NCBI GenBank assembly: GCA_019240375.1
Contig: JAFAYN010000238.1
Span: 1 to 8,432, forward strand
Direction: 5' to 3'
Source of the DNA: Gemmatimonadota bacterium
GTDB lineage: Bacteria; Gemmatimonadota; Gemmatimonadetes; Longimicrobiales; Longimicrobiaceae
DNA: 8,432 nt
In this document: positions 7,394 to 8,432 of the stretch, piece by piece
Layout of the letters: every line of letters begins with the position of its first letter
Numbering within the stretch: the first letter of the stretch is position 1
Notes under the pieces: model-generated
The model's input: only the letters and a program-made list of their open reading frames with translations
Told to the model about the DNA's origin: nothing
Database searches by the model: none
Position numbers and translations under genes: made by a program

Positions 7394-8112
7394 CCCGCCT
7401 CCCCCGGGCCGCCGGCGCCGAGCTGATGGACGAGCCGGAGGTGGACCGCGGCGAGCTGGACCGCAGCCTCCGTGACCTGCGCGGGGTGAACCGCTGGCTG
7501 GGGGGGACGCGCGTGGTCCTCCGTCACCTCCCGGGGATGATCGCGCGTCTGGGAGCGGACGCGTGCGCGGTGCTGGACGTGGGGACCGGCTCGGGCGACA
7601 TCCCGCTTCAGGTGGCCCGCTGGGCGCGCGGCCGGGGGCTCCGCGCCCGGATCACCGCCACCGACCTGCACCCGGAGACCGTGGCGCTGGCGCGCGAGCA
7701 CACCGCGGCGGACCCGGACGTGAGCGTGGAGGCCGCCGACGCGCTGGCGCTCCCCTACCCGGACGGCGCCTTCGACTTCGCGCTCTGCTCCACCGCGCTG
7801 CACCATTTCGAGGGGGACGATCCCGCGCGGGTGCTGCGGGAGCTGGACCGGGTGGCGCGCGGGGGGGTGATCGTCAACGACCTGGCCCGCTCCCGCACCG
7901 CGCTGCTGGGGGCGCGCCTCCTCGCCGCGACGGTGTGGCGGACGCACCCGGTGACCCGGCACGACGGGCCGCTGTCGGTGCGCCGCTCCTTCACCCCGGG
8001 AGAATTGCTGGAGCTGGCGCGCGCCGCGGGGATCCGGGGCGCGCGGGCGTACGCCCACTTTCCCTTCCGCCTGGCGCTGGTGGTGGACCGCACCGGAGGG
8101 CGCGGGGGATGA
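7390..8112 (+). CDS. Class I SAM-dependent methyltransferase
   Basis: This 240-residue protein has a Rossmann-type methyltransferase fold. Motif I is LDVGTGSGD (62-70), the acidic residue at the end of strand 2 is Asp92 (ATDLHPE), DALALPYPDGAFDF (117-130) matches the motif II/III region of UbiE/type 11-type enzymes, and STALHHF (134-140) and GGVIVNDLARS (158-168) are the following strands. The N-terminal block ELMDEPEVDRGELDRSLRDL (11-30), followed by VNRWLGG, resembles, from memory, methyltransferases encoded beside type III polyketide synthases and flavoproteins in phenolic lipid clusters; I could not check this. The four-base ATGA overlap with the CDF gene and the AGGGG site at 7377-7381 set the start. 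It overlaps the downstream flavoprotein gene in the same way, so the two probably act on one substrate, such as a quinone or alkylresorcinol-like aromatic lipid. A small-molecule O- or C-methyltransferase is the safe call; the substrate is unknown. Confidence 0.9.
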   Translation: MTRLPRAAGAELMDEPEVDRGELDRSLRDLRGVNRWLGGTRVVLRHLPGMIARLGADACAVLDVGTGSGDIPLQVARWARGRGLRARITATDLHPETVALAREHTAADPDVSVEAADALALPYPDGAFDFALCSTALHHFEGDDPARVLRELDRVARGGVIVNDLARSRTALLGARLLAATVWRTHPVTRHDGPLSVRRSFTPGELLELARAAGIRGARAYAHFPFRLALVVDRTGGRGG

Positions 8113-8432
8113 GCGGCGCCCCGGAGTGGGACGCGGTGGTGGTGGGTGGCGGCCCGGCCGGCTCGGCGACGGCCGCCCGCCTGGCCCGCCTGGGGCACCG
8201 CGTCCTCCTCCTGGACCGGGCGGAGTTCCCGCGGCGGAAGCCGTGCGGCGAGTGCGTCAACCCGGCGGGGGTGGAGGCGCTGCGCGCGCTCGGGGTTCTG
8301 GCGGCGGTGGAGGCGGCCGGCCCGGCGCGCCTGGAGGGGTGGCGGATCCGCGCCCGCGGCGACGCCGGCTTCGAGGGGGGCTTCCCCCCGGGGCGCGCCG
8401 GGATGGGGATCCCGCGCGCCACGCTGGACGCG
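8109..8432 (+). CDS. FAD-dependent oxidoreductase, geranylgeranyl reductase/aromatic hydroxylase type (N-terminal part)
   Basis: The first 108 codons are present and the gene continues past the window edge. Residues 8-36 form an FAD-binding Rossmann unit: VVVGGGPAGSATAARLARLG with glycines 13, 14, 15 and 18 and the strand-2 acid Asp36 (VLLLDR), which binds the adenosine ribose. PRRKPCGECVNPAGVEAL (41-58) corresponds to the KxCGE block shared by geranylgeranyl reductases, halogenases and flavin hydroxylases of the PHBH superfamily, with Cys46, Gly47 and Glu48. MGIPRATLDA (99-108) matches the conserved RxxLD segment that precedes the FAD cavity. The ATG overlaps the methyltransferase stop by four bases and has GGAGGG at 8095-8100. 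Possible roles are reduction of prenyl double bonds (for example a menaquinone or lipid tail) or hydroxylation of a phenolic lipid ring. The missing C-terminal part would be needed to choose. Confidence 0.9.
   Translation, partial: MSGAPEWDAVVVGGGPAGSATAARLARLGHRVLLLDRAEFPRRKPCGECVNPAGVEALRALGVLAAVEAAGPARLEGWRIRARGDAGFEGGFPPGRAGMGIPRATLDA

Overview
The window is GC-rich with G/C-dominated third codon positions, and every gene I can support lies on the + strand. It reads as the chromosome of a free-living diderm (Gram-negative type) bacterium: there is a lipobox protease, an Omp85-family outer-membrane barrel and a sigma-54 activator. The overall style (aqualysin-type lipoprotein protease, single-POTRA Omp85 protein, strongly G-rich coding strand) reminds me of Gemmatimonadota such as Longimicrobiaceae. 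That placement is from memory; myxobacteria or a related high-GC lineage are not excluded.

Left part (1-1590): the tail of a secreted protein with a pre-peptidase C-terminal-like beta domain ends at 171 and is followed by a terminator hairpin. A complete aqualysin/proteinase K-type S8 protease with a lipoprotein signal comes next (358-1527) and is closed by a good intrinsic terminator. The two may be a tandem protease pair.

Middle (1640-3170): a strong sigma-70-like promoter (TTGCGT-N17-TATTAT) drives a NtrC-type response regulator with an intact sigma-54 activator domain (GAFTGA) but a degenerate receiver domain. It ends in a near-perfect 30-bp dyad that looks like a terminator. Seventeen bases further on is a sigma-54 (-24/-12) promoter match, 10 of 12 fixed positions, pointing into the next genes. 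The simplest reading is that the regulator activates this promoter.

Right part (3290-8432): five co-directional genes that look like one operon. They encode an Omp85/BamA-superfamily outer-membrane protein with one POTRA domain, an amidohydrolase of the MTA/SAH or aminofutalosine deaminase type, a cation diffusion facilitator (zinc/iron-type efflux), a class I SAM-dependent methyltransferase, and the start of an FAD-dependent oxidoreductase of the geranylgeranyl reductase/aromatic hydroxylase type that runs off the window. The last four are joined by three successive four-base ATGA stop/start overlaps, so they are probably translationally coupled. The methyltransferase-oxidoreductase pair suggests modification of a quinone or phenolic lipid; the product is not determined by what is visible. 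No RNA genes, mobile elements or CRISPR arrays were seen. No gene-free stretch exceeds about 215 bases.
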